Shown in pieces: positions 36,701 to 51,242 of a stretch of DNA of 64,000 nucleotides. The stretch's first letter is position 1. Every line of letters begins with the position of its first letter. The notes below the pieces were generated by a model that made no database searches, was not told the DNA's origin, and worked only from the letters and a program-made list of their open reading frames with translations. Both the position numbers and the translations under genes were made by a program. The stretch comes from Centropus unirufus (lineage: Eukaryota > Chordata > Aves > Cuculiformes > Centropidae). The DNA is taken from assembly GCA_013397695.1 (NCBI GenBank), contig VYZI01000005.1:4785980-4849979 (forward strand), read 5' to 3'.

Positions 36701-39700
36701 TGCCAAATGCAGACAAGCTCTTAGGAAAAAGCCAAGTTGGGCTGGTCTCCACTTCCATTCAGAAGAAGCAGTGGCAGCACGAACAATGCTAAAACACTTG
36801 CAAGATGTTTCCTGCTTTTCCAACTCTACTAGAATACACCTATGTAATTGTTTTTCGGTGCATTCCTCAAATTCTGTCTGACCTCTGCAATTTAAATCCA
36901 TGGAGAAAAATCTGCATGGTCTCAATGTGCTTCATTAAGCTAGTCCTGTATGATGAAACAGCTGCAAATTCCCATATCCTTGCTCTGCAAGATTCCCACA
37001 TTGGGCCACAGAAAAGACAGAATGTCCAGACACATTATGGCCATGCTCAGGGAATCCTGACTGACACACATGCTTTAATCAAAGAGGACTTACACAGCTG
37101 GGGTGCAGTTAGAGATTGAGGTGGTCAACAGCTGATTGCCCCAGCCGTTGAGTGGTACATGGCATTTTACTTTTAAAGGACGTTTTGTGCCCCATATAGT
37201 AGAGTACAGGCATGGTGCTCTCTAAGCATGCAATGCAGCATATCAGGCTTGACAGGTGTATAAAATTATTAAACTTGTTTTGCATAAACCAGACCAAAAC
37301 TCTTCATTTTGATATCCTGAGTCGCCTTTTGACTGAACAATTCTGCATAGACCTTGCCATCACACTGAAAAAAATCAATTCCTTTTTATCCATCCACAGT
37401 TTGGGGCAAATGTCTTCAAGGACAGTCTTCTCATTCACGGGACACTAATCTTCCACGTATTCCTATCAGGATCAGAAGAACAGATTTCACTTGTCTTTAC
37501 ACAGAGACATGCAAAGAAGAATGTGTGAAAGGAAACCTTCCTTTGCAAAAATGGCTCTGAGACCTCTCCCTTGCTGCATCCATCCATTCTGTCTTTGACA
37601 GGAAGTATCCCAAAGGGTATGGCAGAAGACAGGGTTGTGGCCCAGCTTCTTCACGGAATTATTGAGATCAATTGATGGGGAAAGCTAGCTTCAACCCATA
37701 GGAGGTTTAGTAACAAGCCTGAGGCATGTGCACATTCCCAGTTCTGAGAAATGTGCTGGAATTCTCCTTAAAAAAAAAGTAGAGCACCATATTATCTATA
37801 ATCAGATCCCAAATGATTAAACTAAGTGAGAATGTAGGGAATATATTTTATTTGAAGACTTGAAATAGTTAACATAAAAAGTTAAAATTCCACCTGTTGG
37901 ATTTCTAAATTTGTCTAAAAATGTTTCTTAAAAAAATATCAAAACCCCAAACTTACTAAGACTATGAGCACACACACCGGATACTCAAGTCTATTCTGTT
38001 AGCTGAACACCGCAGGAACATTATGTCACTCAAGGCAGGACTGCACAGGCACGTAAGAAAGGCCAAGAGCTTTACCAACACAAATTATCAGGCAGAACCT
38101 CACTGGAAAAAATGAGGCACAAAGATCTAAGTGAAGTGTAAAACTTATTCAGAACTGAATGACATGTTGGCAAATACCACTCTACTCTCCTGCTTCCTAT
38201 CAGAACCCAAGAGCCAAAGCAGAGATTCCCAAGTAATGTTTTTACAGGCCAAGTTTAGTCTCTCCCTCATCTTATCAGTAGCCTTCAAAGGGACTGTGGG
38301 TGGATCTCCTCCAGGAAAAAAAGAAAAACCAACAAAAAGACTCCCCTCAGACGTGCCACCTCTTCCATACAAATGTATTGGCGCAACCACAGGGGTTTTG
38401 CTTGAACTGCAAGTCTTTAAGGACACACACCTGGCTCATCTAGAGAAGAAACAAAATTTATGCTTCTGCCCACAAGCCTGGAGTGGCATTAAAAAGAGGA
38501 ACAGCTAAAGAGGGAGTCTAATCGGGACACAGAGAAAATCAATACTGGCTTCTTCAAATATCTCTTCCACTCTCCCTGTACAACCAAATGTGCTGAAAGT
38601 TGCATGCACTGGTGAGAAGAGAAAGGCAGGAGAAGGCTTTCCAGAGGACTGCAAGTGAAGGCATGTGCAACTCCGAAGTTCCTTATGAAATGTCATCTTT
38701 TAAAAGTTTCCCAGCTTTGGTGCGAGACATCTTTCTATGCACTCCTCAAAGTTGTCCAAAGTAACATTTTCAGGGATAAATGCACACCATTGTACTGTTA
38801 TTTTCTGACCTTGGAGTGGAATACAATTATTTAAGACTCGGCAGGAGAGTATGAAAGGATCAGGAGTGTAATTCCAGTTCAGAAAAACTCCAATAACTGA
38901 CAACACGTAAGAAACATAAGATAGATGCATTGTATTGTTGGGCTGAGTCTCATTGGCTGGAAACCCTAACTCTCCCAGCAGGACTCAGTTACATAGCAAC
39001 TCCTGGGGGCAGATTAACCCTTTCCCAGTTAACACATCTGGCATGATATAAGAGACGTTTTCCTCCTCCTGCTTCAGAATAATTTCATAGGTTTGCAAAA
39101 AACATTTGGAAAAAATGAGTCAAGCACTGCTAGGGTAAAAGCAGAGCTATCTGACGCACCATGGGATGCTGATGGTTCAATGAACAGAGAATGCAGGGAG
39201 TTCAGCTTGGTCTAAATTATATTTTGTGTCATTAGGTGTTGAGACATACGCAAAACATGCAATATATTTTTCATATATGGTTCATGCTTCTTCTGTGGGG
39301 ATCCTATCTGGACTGCATTTATCAAGTACCCATGGTCTCCTGGTCACCCACTGACTTCTGTCCAGAAAATTACTGAAAGCATTAAAAAGTCTCAGCTGAT
39401 AGAGGTTGCACTTAGTTAATTCCCAAGAGGTTTTTACACCAGAAAATGTGGTACTTTCATCCAAAATTGTACAGGCTGACTACTGTAAATTCTTTAAAAA
39501 ATCCCGCAAATCTTATTATACTTTTTTTTTGTTATTTCCTAGTAGTTCTTTCTAGTTACTGGTATCAAGTAATTCCATGAGAATCTCAAATTATTTAATT
39601 AGAGCAACTTCCCTATCTTGCTTTTAGAACTGCCTTACATTTATATGTATGTACAAGCACAAGTACAATTAAAATCACAATATTCCTGCCCTTGTGGTTA

Positions 39701-40317
39701 TCAGGAATAACAAAAGATGCATCTAAAACAATCAACATGCAGGACAACAAAGACTCCTAAAGCTCTCTATTTTTCAAACATTATCATTCAGCCCTGTTAG
39801 ATTTTCCCCTTGTAAGAGAGTGAGGCAGACCCTGGGGACCGGGAAGGGTGCACGTCCTCACTCAGGGTGTAGCTCGTATGGTCACACTTCACTGCTGTGA
39901 GCCACAGCAGCTCAGTATTAGGAAAAAGCAGCTATGAGGTTACCCTTGGAGAAAATAAGAGATCAGACTGATGTGATACACTTATTTCTGATCGTCTCCT
40001 GGTCTCATTAAGTGAGGACCGTCTATCTTATTTCTTCTTTTCCTTCTTTTTACCGCCCCAAAACTGGGCTCAGTACTACAAGCACTCACCAAAGCTAAGA
40101 AGGGCAGGCACCGTTGATACCACCCCATTTCAGACATGTTGGGTAAGCCTATACCTTTTTTTTCTTCTGGAAGACCCAGGGACACTCCCAGTTGAAGGTC
40201 TGGAGAAGAAAAGCCCTGAACCAAGTTGTCTTCTACTCCTCTTCCCCTGCCCACTGGAGCAAGTTCCTCCCACACTTCCTAGCAACCTCACCTCTTCATG
40301 GAAGTTACTCACTGCTC
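33745..40317. other. Gene-free stretch
   Basis: AT-rich sequence with short ORFs lacking recognisable domains. The ORFs at 38131-38508 (+) and 38700-38930 (-) were examined and gave no family match. Confidence 0.6.
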
Positions 40318-40522
40318 NNNNNNNNNNNNNNNNNNNNNNNNNNNNNNNNNNNNNNNNNNNNNNNNNNNNNNNNNNNNNNNNNNNNNNNNNNNNNNNNNNN
40401 NNNNNNNNNNNNNNNNNNNNNNNNNNNNNNNNNNNNNNNNNNNNNNNNNNNNNNNNNNNNNNNNNNNNNNNNNNNNNNNNNNNNNNNNNNNNNNNNNNNN
40501 NNNNNNNNNNNNNNNNNNNNNN
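40318..40522. other. Assembly gap (205 N)
   Basis: Unknown sequence. Flanks are unremarkable non-coding DNA, and nothing spans it that suggests an exon. Confidence 0.99.
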
Positions 40523-42021
40523 AAATAAATAGGTAACGTCTGTATGTTTGTAAAAGGGGTACAAACATGTTTAAGACATTGGCTCTCACAGACCACTTGT
40601 GAATCCAGATGGGATAGAAAGATAACATTTCAGATCATATTCATTATTTAGTTTAGTTTATTTTGAAAGCTCTTTTTGAACAACTTAGCTGCTGATTTCA
40701 TAAAACTAAGAGTATCAAAATAGTGGATGACAGATTAGCCTAAAAAGAGGTACTCAAAAAATATTTTGTGGTCTGAAAATTAATGATCAAGAATCAATTT
40801 GATTTCTTATTGTGGATTATAGAAAAAAATAATATTTTGCTATTCTTAATAATCTAAAACTATCACTAACACCATTGGAAACAGCCTCTGAAAGAATAAA
40901 ACCTGAAGGTCTAAGTTCAATGTGCTTATGCTCTGTTGAATGTATCTTTTCATACAAATACCGACATAGACCTATCAAGTATTTGTGTTCCTCATTAAAC
41001 TAATGCTTTCCTGCATAATAAACAGGGACAAAAATATAGGTGTATTCCCACATCCTGCTGCTAAGGTGGGTGATATCAAAATAAATTTGTAACCGTATCA
41101 TTACATCAATCTCCAGTATTACTGTAGCAGTTCTATAACCATAATTAACTAGCTGCAGGTCAAATTTCTAATAAATCTTTAGAAATTAAATGTATAATTT
41201 GTCAAAACCATATGCCTTCATAAATTGATTATTCAGAATTTAGAAGCTTTTTAATTAGGAAGAAATTTATGCAATACCATATGTAATAATCACGAATCAG
41301 CTCTTCTGTGATATTTTTGTACATCAGCAAAAATTAAAACATTGGAAAACATTACCAGGTCATTGCAGTATTTCAATGTCAGAAGAAACACATAGTTGAA
41401 ATGTAGAGGTTAAAGATGTTTTCCCGTATCTTTTACATCTTACATAGCTTTATGATTTCAGGACTGGAATCATTAACCAAATATAAAATCAATGAGAAAA
41501 AGATCTAGTCTGACCATTTTCAAGCGGAAAGTAACTTAAAATGATGCATGCCACAGTAAAACTTTTCTGCTCTGGTTCTACACTTCTAAGTCGAACTTCC
41601 ATTTTATGCTACACTGAACAGTATTTTGCTTCTCTCGTCAATTCCAGCTAAAATTCTGGAAGCTTTTAACACTTGAAAAACGTCGCCTTTGTAATGAGCC
41701 TGGGGTTGAAGAGCACAACCCTGGCTTCCAAGTGGAGGAGAAGAAAGTGAAGCGACACTCGTTCACAGCACGCAGGAAGCAAGTATCATACTCCAGCTCC
41801 CCTGCGCCCCCCTCCCGGGCTTTCACCGTGGGCCTATTCAGACTCGGCACCCCCACAAGGGCTCTGGGTACTTCTATCAACATTTCATAGGAGAAGATTT
41901 TTTTTGACAGAGAACACAAAAGCTGCTTTGTTGGAAGTCTGGCCACTTTTTTTCTACCTAATAAAAACATGAATAGAAGTGGGACCTCAGCAAGCATATG
42001 GCAGAAAGTCTGGACTAACTG

Positions 42022-42069
42022 AAAAAAAAAAAAAAATAAAAAAAATAAAATAGGGTTGGGGGGGGGCTA
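42022..42069 (+). repeat. A-rich tract followed by a G run
   Basis: An A run with isolated T (aaaaataaaaaaaataaaat) is followed by gggttgggggggggct. Low-complexity DNA with no recognised element attached. Confidence 0.75.
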
Positions 42070-45000
42070 GAAGAGTTTGGGCTCTGTCGTTCCCCAGTGT
42101 GTTTATTGCCAAATGTATATGGTGTAAAGCAGGAGAATGCAGGGCTGGCCATAATGGAACATTGTTTATGTGCACATCCTGGCAAATGCACACACAGCCC
42201 AGAGACTATTTCCAAGCAGAACATAAACACAAAGGAGGAGTGATGACAAACAAGTATTCCAAGGCAAGAAAAATGTTATTCCGTATACAAACCAAACAAA
42301 CTGAAGTGGTTTCTCCCCTGCTAGGATCCAACTGGCAGCTCTCGGCTGCACACACTATGTAGCTGTTAAAGAAATGAGAGACGTCCCAGGCTTACTGGTT
42401 GGATTTCTTTTTTTAAGAGACCTTATTATGCTCCCAGTATTAAAAAGAAAAACACAGTTAGGATTTTATTTTACTCTCTTGCAAAAACACAACACAACAG
42501 CTCTTTCTTTCAGCCTGAATAAGAGCTGGGGAGATAGAGCTATACCAAGAAAGCACCATAAGGAATTAAGCCACGGCTTTTCCTCTCTTGAGCTCCCACT
42601 GAAAGAAGATCCTTCTTCTGAAGATCTCTCCCACAAACCTATTACACAGCTTTAGCAAGTGGTATCAGTGTGACAATAACTAGGGTTTTTGTGCTCCTGG
42701 AGGATTTTTTTTCCTTTTAACCATTCTAAAAAAGAGGAGGGTTTTGAAAACCCAAGTCCCTGCAATTTCAAGATAGCAAACCAAGGGATGAACTTTCTTT
42801 GTGTGTGGTTACTTTTGGAGAACAGAATATCATGCTTTGACAGCTGCTATGTAAATAAACGAGTGTGATTTTATTCTTTTAATACTCACTTCAAACACAT
42901 ACCCAACTAAAGGGGGAAGAAAAGATGCCAAGTAGGAAAACAGACAGTAGAGTGACAAGAACCACAGAAAGTCAAATGATCAAGAAGAGTTTTTCTCTTT
43001 TTCTCTGTAACTCAAAGGCATCTTTAGGATATCAGACACTGGAAGCAAGAGGCTTTAGTAAAAAGATCATATGGGATCCAGAACAAAAATACTTTGTGAG
43101 GTCCTTCATAGAAATGCAGAGCCAGCTTGTGATTTAGAACTATTTTAAGATACTCAGTGTGCCTTGCTTTCTCAAAAGCTCTAGATCCAGACTCAACAAA
43201 GCATGAAATTTAAGTTCCAAACTGGGACCTGCACCTGCATGTAAGGTTTCTGCTAGCCTGTCAAAACCTGGATCCAAATGTCCCACGCTCAGACTATAGG
43301 AAGTCTTGGGGCTTGGGTGAACCAGTCATTGGGAAGAGATAAAGCCCACGCTGGGAATATTTGTAGCACCTTTGCAATCTACACCCAGTCATTTAATGGA
43401 ACCACATTGCTGTGTTCTTTTATTTTCCATTTTTCCCAAAAATTAGCAAGTTCCAGTACACAAGACCAAAACAACCCTCAAAGCCTCTCACTGGCCACTG
43501 CGTCACCATAATACTTCTGAGTTAACATCACACCTTAGAACCCAAAGGAGGTTTACTTCGTCATTTTCTTAAATTCTCCTTGAGCGTACACACACGCACC
43601 TCATCCCAACATGACCGTGCGTGTGCCTCTTGTTTGGGTTTATATTCAGCCACTTGCAGAGCTGCTCAGGGCCCGCTCCATGCTTCAGAAAACAACACAT
43701 TTCCAGTAATTACCCTTGGGTACACGAACCACTCACAGCACAGCGACAGTGTGGGTGCAGATAAATGCCAAGTACAAGCTCATGTGCTCTTTCCTCATTA
43801 TGGAAGGTATTTTTGGTGGCCAAATGCCTTCTGCACATTAGTGTTGTTTACTGTACAAAGACAAGTTTTGTAATGTGTGCTACATTGGGCAGTGAAGCAG
43901 AACTCCCCCTCCATTATGAAAAGGTCTCCAGCTTCAGAGCAGATCCTGTCATGGGCAACCGTATGGCAAAGAGGAGGACCTGCAGTGGCTGCTGCAAAGC
44001 TGAGTGGCAGTGGAGGCCAGGATGATTTTAAATAAAAAGGGTTTTTATTAAGACTCCATATCTTATCCCTCACTCTTAAAAAACAGTACTAAAGTACGGG
44101 AAGAATCCTAAATAATCTTGCCAAATCTCTTAACATCACAGCGAGATTTAAAAAAAAATTTTTCTTCTCTTTATCTAAGTTTCAGCAGCCAAGCTAGCAA
44201 CTCAGTTTTCATTTAAAGAGAAAGCCTTCAGCTTTAAGGACCAAACAATGGCCTACAAACATGACCAGATTGTCACATCAAAAGGTTAGGAAACTAAAGG
44301 TTAAGGAAGAAATACTCAAAGTTAGCATTACTAAGCCTTTTAATTTGTATGTCATTATTATTATTATTTATTTTACATTTGGGGATGGTTACACTGAGTT
44401 ACTCAGAAATACTGAAGTGAATTCAAGACCTACAAGAGGCAACAGAAAGGTACTGAGAACCGTCTGAGATAAGCTTTGTATTCCTTTACTAATTGTTGTC
44501 CAAGCTGTGCAATCTAGCATGCTTTTGTTTACTGGATGACTACCTAAAAATCAGCATTTTTTATATATACTGCCCTCTATCTCCCCTTTAAATTAAAATT
44601 GAGTTGTTATTTTAACCCTACTCGAGTATGTAATATAGTGATGACTGTAAATCTTGGCGATCGCAAAATCCCTTTGATTTATCCCTTAGTTTGCTATCCT
44701 TAATAAACATAATCCTAAAAACAATAGAGGGGAAGATCTTACAGGCCTTCAAATGGTTGAGGGGGTGCAGGGAATGTCTATATATGTAAAGCTACAGCTT
44801 CGGGGCTCATGACTTTCCTGCTGGGAGGCTTTCTGAATGCTGCAAATAAGGTCCTGCCAATGGGACCAGAAGCGTACCTTCATAAAAAAAGGCCTTCAGT
44901 GTGGGAAGATAATATTTTCCAGAAAATTTTTAATAAAAAAAGCTTATAGATGTGGGATCTGAATCTAACAACACACTAAGTACCTTTAAATACTGAGGAA

Positions 45001-48000
45001 ATCATGAATATTACTGAAGGTGGCATGTCCATCCTGCCTGCCCCCCACCTCAACATCAGTAGTCACGATCACGACAGCACGTTCAAAGCCTGTGTGAAGG
45101 CAACAGACCTAGTTCTCGGCTATTAGTGACCAAACGGCAATAGACAGTTCATCACAGGAACAAAAACCTTGTTTTTGCCCTGCTCAGTATTCCACACTGT
45201 CACACTCGCAAGAAAATACATGGATATCTCTGTCTGCATTTTAGCAAAGCACACCTGCCTTGCCTGTCAGCCTTGGCTTTAGCTAAGATGCAGCCACCAC
45301 CCTGCACCCCAACTGAACCTCCAGAGGTTTTGGGAATCTGGATCCAGGCAACGCTTCAGCACGAACTCTCCCCTGTGAATTCCAGAGGATCTATGCACGG
45401 GCACAGCAGATCCTCTTGACTCCACCAACATTCCTAAGCACAGCGGGCCAGAGCTCATTTCTGCATTGCATTGCGGCATTGGCTTGAGGACACCTATGGG
45501 GGTAGTTATTCCTCAGCTGATTCCTGAGGAATTCACTGGGGAGAGGAGCCCCGCCTGCTAACTGACAGCATAGACAACTGAGAGGACACCAGCCTGGTCC
45601 ATGCCCTGACCTTGCTTGTTTGTCTGACAGTCTTTGAACTCCTGCAGCATCCCCATTCTAACCAGGAACACAACCAGGAACCATGTAAGTCAGAGAGCTT
45701 CCTATGGCATTTGCTGACTCTCAAGACCGTCCATCACACTGTAGTGGACAATGTGTGACTAGGCGTGAGAATTCAAGAGCACCAGAAGTGCTAAAAGCAG
45801 GAACTGCAACAGGCAAAGTCTTTCCAAGCAGCGCTGCTAGCAGAGGGCTGGAGCCCTTGCTAGAGTGCCCTTTGTTGTCGCTGAAACTGCCCAGGCTGGG
45901 GAAAAACTGGCCTCACTTGTCTAGCAACACTTACACAACATTTAGATCTCCTCATTGGACCCACCTAAGGAAGGTGATCAACTACCTGTCGGACCTATGC
46001 AAAATGTTAGGAATTTCCTAGTTGTCTCACCTGCTTGTTTGTCCTTGGGTACTCACGCATCCTCTGTAACATCCCTTTACGAAAACCACAGCATTTTTGT
46101 GTTTTGTACCACCTAATATTTAAGCATATAAGCAAGAAGTCAGTGCTTTCAGTGATATCATCCTCTTCTTGAGTCAAGTTATGGAGAGGCATCTGACAGA
46201 AGCAGAGAACAGAACTTTTTTGTTTTTATTTCCTGTGTTAAGTTCCCAAATGGGCTCAGCTTAGGTAGCAGTGACGCAATGCCTCTTTTGATAACATTCT
46301 TACAGGGTCAAAAACTAGGAAAACTAGGGCAGTTTATCACATGGTAATTCTGATTGCCTATTTGGAGTTTAACTGCAGCCACAGGGTGTTTCCGAATGTC
46401 CCCACTGGCACATCGAACTGGAGCTGAGCTTACTGGTCACTTACACATCACCAGGTTTACTAAAAACAGTGCTGTAATATCATGAATACAGCAATGCTTT
46501 TGTTGGTTTCTTGTCAGAGAGAAGAAAAATGTCATCCTGGTTAGTAAGAATTGCTAGGTTTCCCCTAAAAGTGAAGTTTCTTGTTGGGATAACCCAGATG
46601 GCCGAGCTTATCACATCAAACCCAAATTCCCTTCTGGGAGGGTCCTGCCCTAACTTCTCTGGTTAGTTCAGTCCCAATTCTGTCTAATCATTAGTGAGTA
46701 CTCATAGTCATCCTTAACCCTGCCCCTACCTAGCTAAAGGAAGAACTTCAGCTAAAAAGGCAACCTTTTAAACCTTTAAAAGCAGAGACTCCTTACCCTC
46801 CCTTGGCTATCCTCTGTCCAGGTGGAGACAAGACATCTTCCAGGATGAGGATGCTGATCACCTAGCAAAGATGCCAGAAGAGAAATGATACACTTCTTAG
46901 CAGATGTCATGGAGTCTACGTCCCTGCACCAGCAGAGAGAGCCAAGGATCCAAGGTCAGCCAGTCTTCACACTTACCATTTATCCCCCAGGGGCAACATG
47001 GGGTAGAGTAGAGCACAGTGGACTGGCATAGAGCTGAGGAAGGAATCCTTACAGTGGTCTCACTCAAAACTAGTAACCACTGGAAGATCAACTTCAGCAC
47101 AAATCTGACATTCAGAGAGGAAAAAACTGGCGTAACGAGGCACGACTGTGTAGCTGTCAGTGAAGAGGACCTTTAACAGTAAAATCTCTTCTCTACACCT
47201 CTTTCTTCTCTAGACTTGTCAGAGGCACCACATCACTGCAGCTTCCCTGCCCTCAACAGGGTTTGCTCGTGACCTGCAGATTGAATTGAGCCCACCTGTC
47301 AGTACACAGAACTGAGGGCAAACCCTTCATCACTCCAACCACTCAAAGTAAGGCTGCTCTGGAGGTTGACAAACCAGGCTTAAAAACCCTCCTGATAAAC
47401 ACACTGCTCTTAGGGCAAAAAAAATGAAACAAGCAGAAAATTTGTCATATTTTGCAGAGGATTAAGTTGGAGTTATTGAGCAGAGCTTTTCTTCAAGGAA
47501 CGTTTTCTAACAATTTTTGTGAACTTGCTTTTGATTTCCAAATAGATAAGATATCGGGCCTTTTCCATTTCCATTGCTGATAAAATATGTTCAAATATAA
47601 CAGGCAGAGGATGGGCTGCTTGCTTGAAGTACTAATTGTCAATTTTAATGGAAGTAGTAAGAAAATGTGCAATTCTCTGTCAGTGGAAAACAGCACAGAT
47701 AGAATTACCTGGGCAAAATGTCTTCATTTTTTAAAAGCATTTTCCATAGCTATTTATGTTTTAAAATCACATGCTTTAAAAGCCAAGTGCATTCCACGGA
47801 AGTGAATAATTTAAGAGTTCCAGTGGGTTTGTTGTTGATTGTAAGAGTTAAGGATACTGGGATTGCTCAGTCTACAGGGAAGTCAGGGTAGTTCAAAAAG
47901 TGAATGGATAAACATCTTTATTGCCACAGCAAATGAAACCCGATCCCAATTTTTCTTATCCATACTGCAGATGTCAAGTCACGTTACACAGATACAAATC

Positions 48001-51000
48001 CACTGGACGTAACAGTTACTCTGAATTACTGATGGTCAAATAGCAGAATCTGGCCTGACGTGAAGGCAGAAAATCAACTATGCAACTGCATATATGAAAG
48101 AAATTAGATAATATAATCTTTTAAGAGCCCTATGAAATATTTAAACACTGACATAAAATAGATTTCCTATGAAAAATTTGCTGCTGAATTCCCAGAGCCA
48201 CAAGCACTGTGAAAGTAGGTTTTCAGATGGTATGATGTTGTATTGGTATGAACTTTGGCCAGCATTGCCAAACCAGGAATTTAAAGCTAAGATAAATACC
48301 TTTTTAGGTGCCAAGTATTCATAGGTCACAGGCACAGTGCTAACTACCGAGTTGGACAGGACAGACGACCCTCTGGCAATGGATTTTAGGGATACTACCC
48401 TTGCCTGTGACAAATTAAGACAACTGTGTTGCTGAGCCACAAGCACAAGAAGTAAGCAGAAAAACTGGTGATCTCTGGAAATATTCAGCCTTGTAAATGT
48501 AGAAACGGAATAAAAAAGTTTAGTAACTTGAGCTTCATTGCTCTAAAACATATAATTGGTATAACTTTTTTCATGACACCTAAACAATAAAAAGTCATCT
48601 CAACTCAGAAAATACACAAGAGTCCTAAAAATCATGAGAAAAGAAGTACAGAAATCACATTTGAGCCAGCAGAGAAGCAGCACTTCAAGAAGCAGCAGTG
48701 TTTTTTTCTTTTTGGATAGCTTTATTTATATGCAAGATGAAAAAACACCACAAAAAGTTTTACCGCAAATGTTTTTTTAAGCTGATCTCTATCTACTACA
48801 AAAGCAATTTACCTTTCTGTTATCAGTCTTTAATCTTTTGGGAGAGTTTGAAGGACCAAATAAATTCCCAATCTCAGCCACTCGCTACACAAAGCATTCA
48901 AAAAGAAACCCTCAAAACGCAGGCTCCTTAAATCAACTGCTTTTGGTGCAAGACTGGATTTGCTGCTTGTTTGCTTTTGGCCTTGCTGCATATTGGTTCA
49001 GGGCTTTGGGCTGAACTCAGCTGCAAAGATAATGTAAAAGCAGAACGCTTCTTTTCCTCTGGCTGCCAAGGAAATCCCTGCTTTAGATTAGAAAATAACT
49101 AATGATTGTGTGTCCCTGTATGCTTTGGAGTAGGGCCCCTTATTTTATCTACATGGCAGCTACCTGTCAACGTGTGGTGCTTGGAGTAGCGCACTGGGAG
49201 TTCATACACACCAAGACTATCTAAACAGACCATTAAGTGCTAGTAAAGTAACACATGTGAACGACAGGTCAATAAATTTTAAACAACTTATGCTCACTGC
49301 AAAGACCTGGCTGGTTTCGAACAAGCTGTGTTTACATAAAATCAATTTTTACAAGCATCTGAATAATTAGGGAATATACGGCAATAATAATTATATTCAA
49401 AGTTCAATATAATAGTTCCAAAGGAATTCAACAAATGCCCTGCTTGTTTTTGCATTTTTCTTTCTCCTCCACAGGTCTGGCTTCTCGAATAACACCTCCT
49501 CTTTAAAGAAGATGTACAAATCCCAACTTGTGTCCAAATGAGAAGGAACCATTACTTTTTATAGTAATGTTCCCTGATGCTCGTCCCACTGCATATGTAC
49601 AAACCGAGTGAGGCGTCAGTAATTCACACTTCAACTTATTTGTTTGTTTACCCATTCTAACTATATTTGTCGATATTTGTTTAAAACCAATCGATTTTCC
49701 CCAAACAATCTATTTATGCATGGAAAATTGGAATTATCTGAATTCAATTTTGGATCGAAAATTCAGAAGCTTTGGATTAAATGAAGGTCGAGATCTCCAA
49801 TTCTCGGTCTTTACACAAGCTCAGTCTATTAATTTAAAAGCTACATCTGCATACTCAAATAAACATACACACGTGCTGCATGCACTTGTACCCAACTGCA
49901 AGTAGACGGCAAATAAAAGAACCCAAATTTCACATTAAAGACTAAACGGAATGTTATCCATAGCTACAGTGGCAAAGGCACTGGCAAACTGATTTACAGC
50001 GCTGAGTTTCCACTTCATTTTTGTTGCTTTTCAGCTACAGGCAAAAGACTTTAGTATGTTGTGCGCACTATAAATTCACATTTGCCACGAGAACCCATGA
50101 TGCCATCTGTTCCCTAGAGCGTTTACATTAAGTATGCCAAAGCAAACCATCTGCAAACTGTTCTTGCATGAGAATTCTTGTGATAATGCAATGTGGTACA
50201 TTTGCAATTTCAAGCAAAGACCACTTGAGCTTCTTTGTAATTGCCAAGCTTAACTCAGATGTTCTATAGAAACCTCTTTAAAGAGGGATTGTGGTGGTAT
50301 TTTGTCGGGGGGTTTGCTGAAGTCCTTGATGTTAACTCTTTACCATTGTTTTCAGGTTTCATCACGGCAAGATAAGGGCATACCTTAAGGTAAGGGTGAA
50401 AGGAGGGAGCACAGAGGTGGGACATCTTCCATCCCCTTGATCTAAGGACTTGGAAAAAACCTTCAGTTTTGGAAACAAAAAGAGAGCAAGGTCTTGGCTA
50501 CTTATATTAAGAACTGGATTGCATGAACTGTAGTAGACAACTGCAGGGTTGCAAAGCATTGTAATTCCTTTTATCCATTGTAGAATTACATCTCGGTTTC
50601 TCCTTTCCTCTTTGTGACTAATATTTTTTCCTTCCTGTGGTTTAGAAGTTGATGTGAAACAAAATGTTTAGGAACTACATGCTGATAAGTGTTGATAGTC
50701 TGAGGGCAGTAGAAAGTTTCAGAAATAGTGATGGTTGAAGAGGTAAACACTTAACAGCATAACCTTAACAGCAGAAATACGCTGCAGATCCTATAGCTGT
50801 TGGGTCCCTGGGTAACTCTGGGCTAAATACATAAATTGTTGAGCCTTTAGACCATATTCTTGGATTCTCTAGTTGGAATGTAACTTTTCAGTGACCACCT
50901 CTCTCTCTCCCCAGTGAATTTAAATACAGAATTGCCTATCTTGGGTCAAACCAGCTACTATGAGTAATGTGCATGCAAGCGTGTTCTGCTTCCTTCGCTG

Positions 51001-51198
51001 AGTTACTGTAAAACGAGCGGCCAGTGTCACCGCTTAATCCTATTTCTTTATGTAGCACAATTTCATGCTTCTGCTGCTACCAAATATAACTTCACTCTTC
51101 CCTACTACTCAAACATGCCTTTAGTAAAACCCAGTCAGGAAAACAAAGATCTGGCGGAGCCTGTGGCTGACACCCTCAATTAGCCAGCGTGACACATG

Positions 51199-51242
51199 CC
51201 AGCGCTCAGTGCCACACTCCAGCGCTCAGTGCCACTCTCCAG
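51199..51242 (+). repeat. Tandem duplication, two 20-bp units plus partial
   Basis: ccagcgctcagtgccacact is followed by ccagcgctcagtgccactct (one mismatch) and then ccag. A weaker partial unit, ccagcgtgacacatg, precedes it at 51184. Confidence 0.93.

Noticed and set aside
38700..38930. 76-codon minus-strand ORF with a hydrophobic N-terminus resembling a secreted peptide
   Set aside because: No family recognised, no splice sites or polyadenylation signal identified, and short enough to arise by chance.
40130..40628. ORFs spanning the 205-N gap
   Set aside because: Most of their length is unknown sequence, so they are not evidence for a gene.
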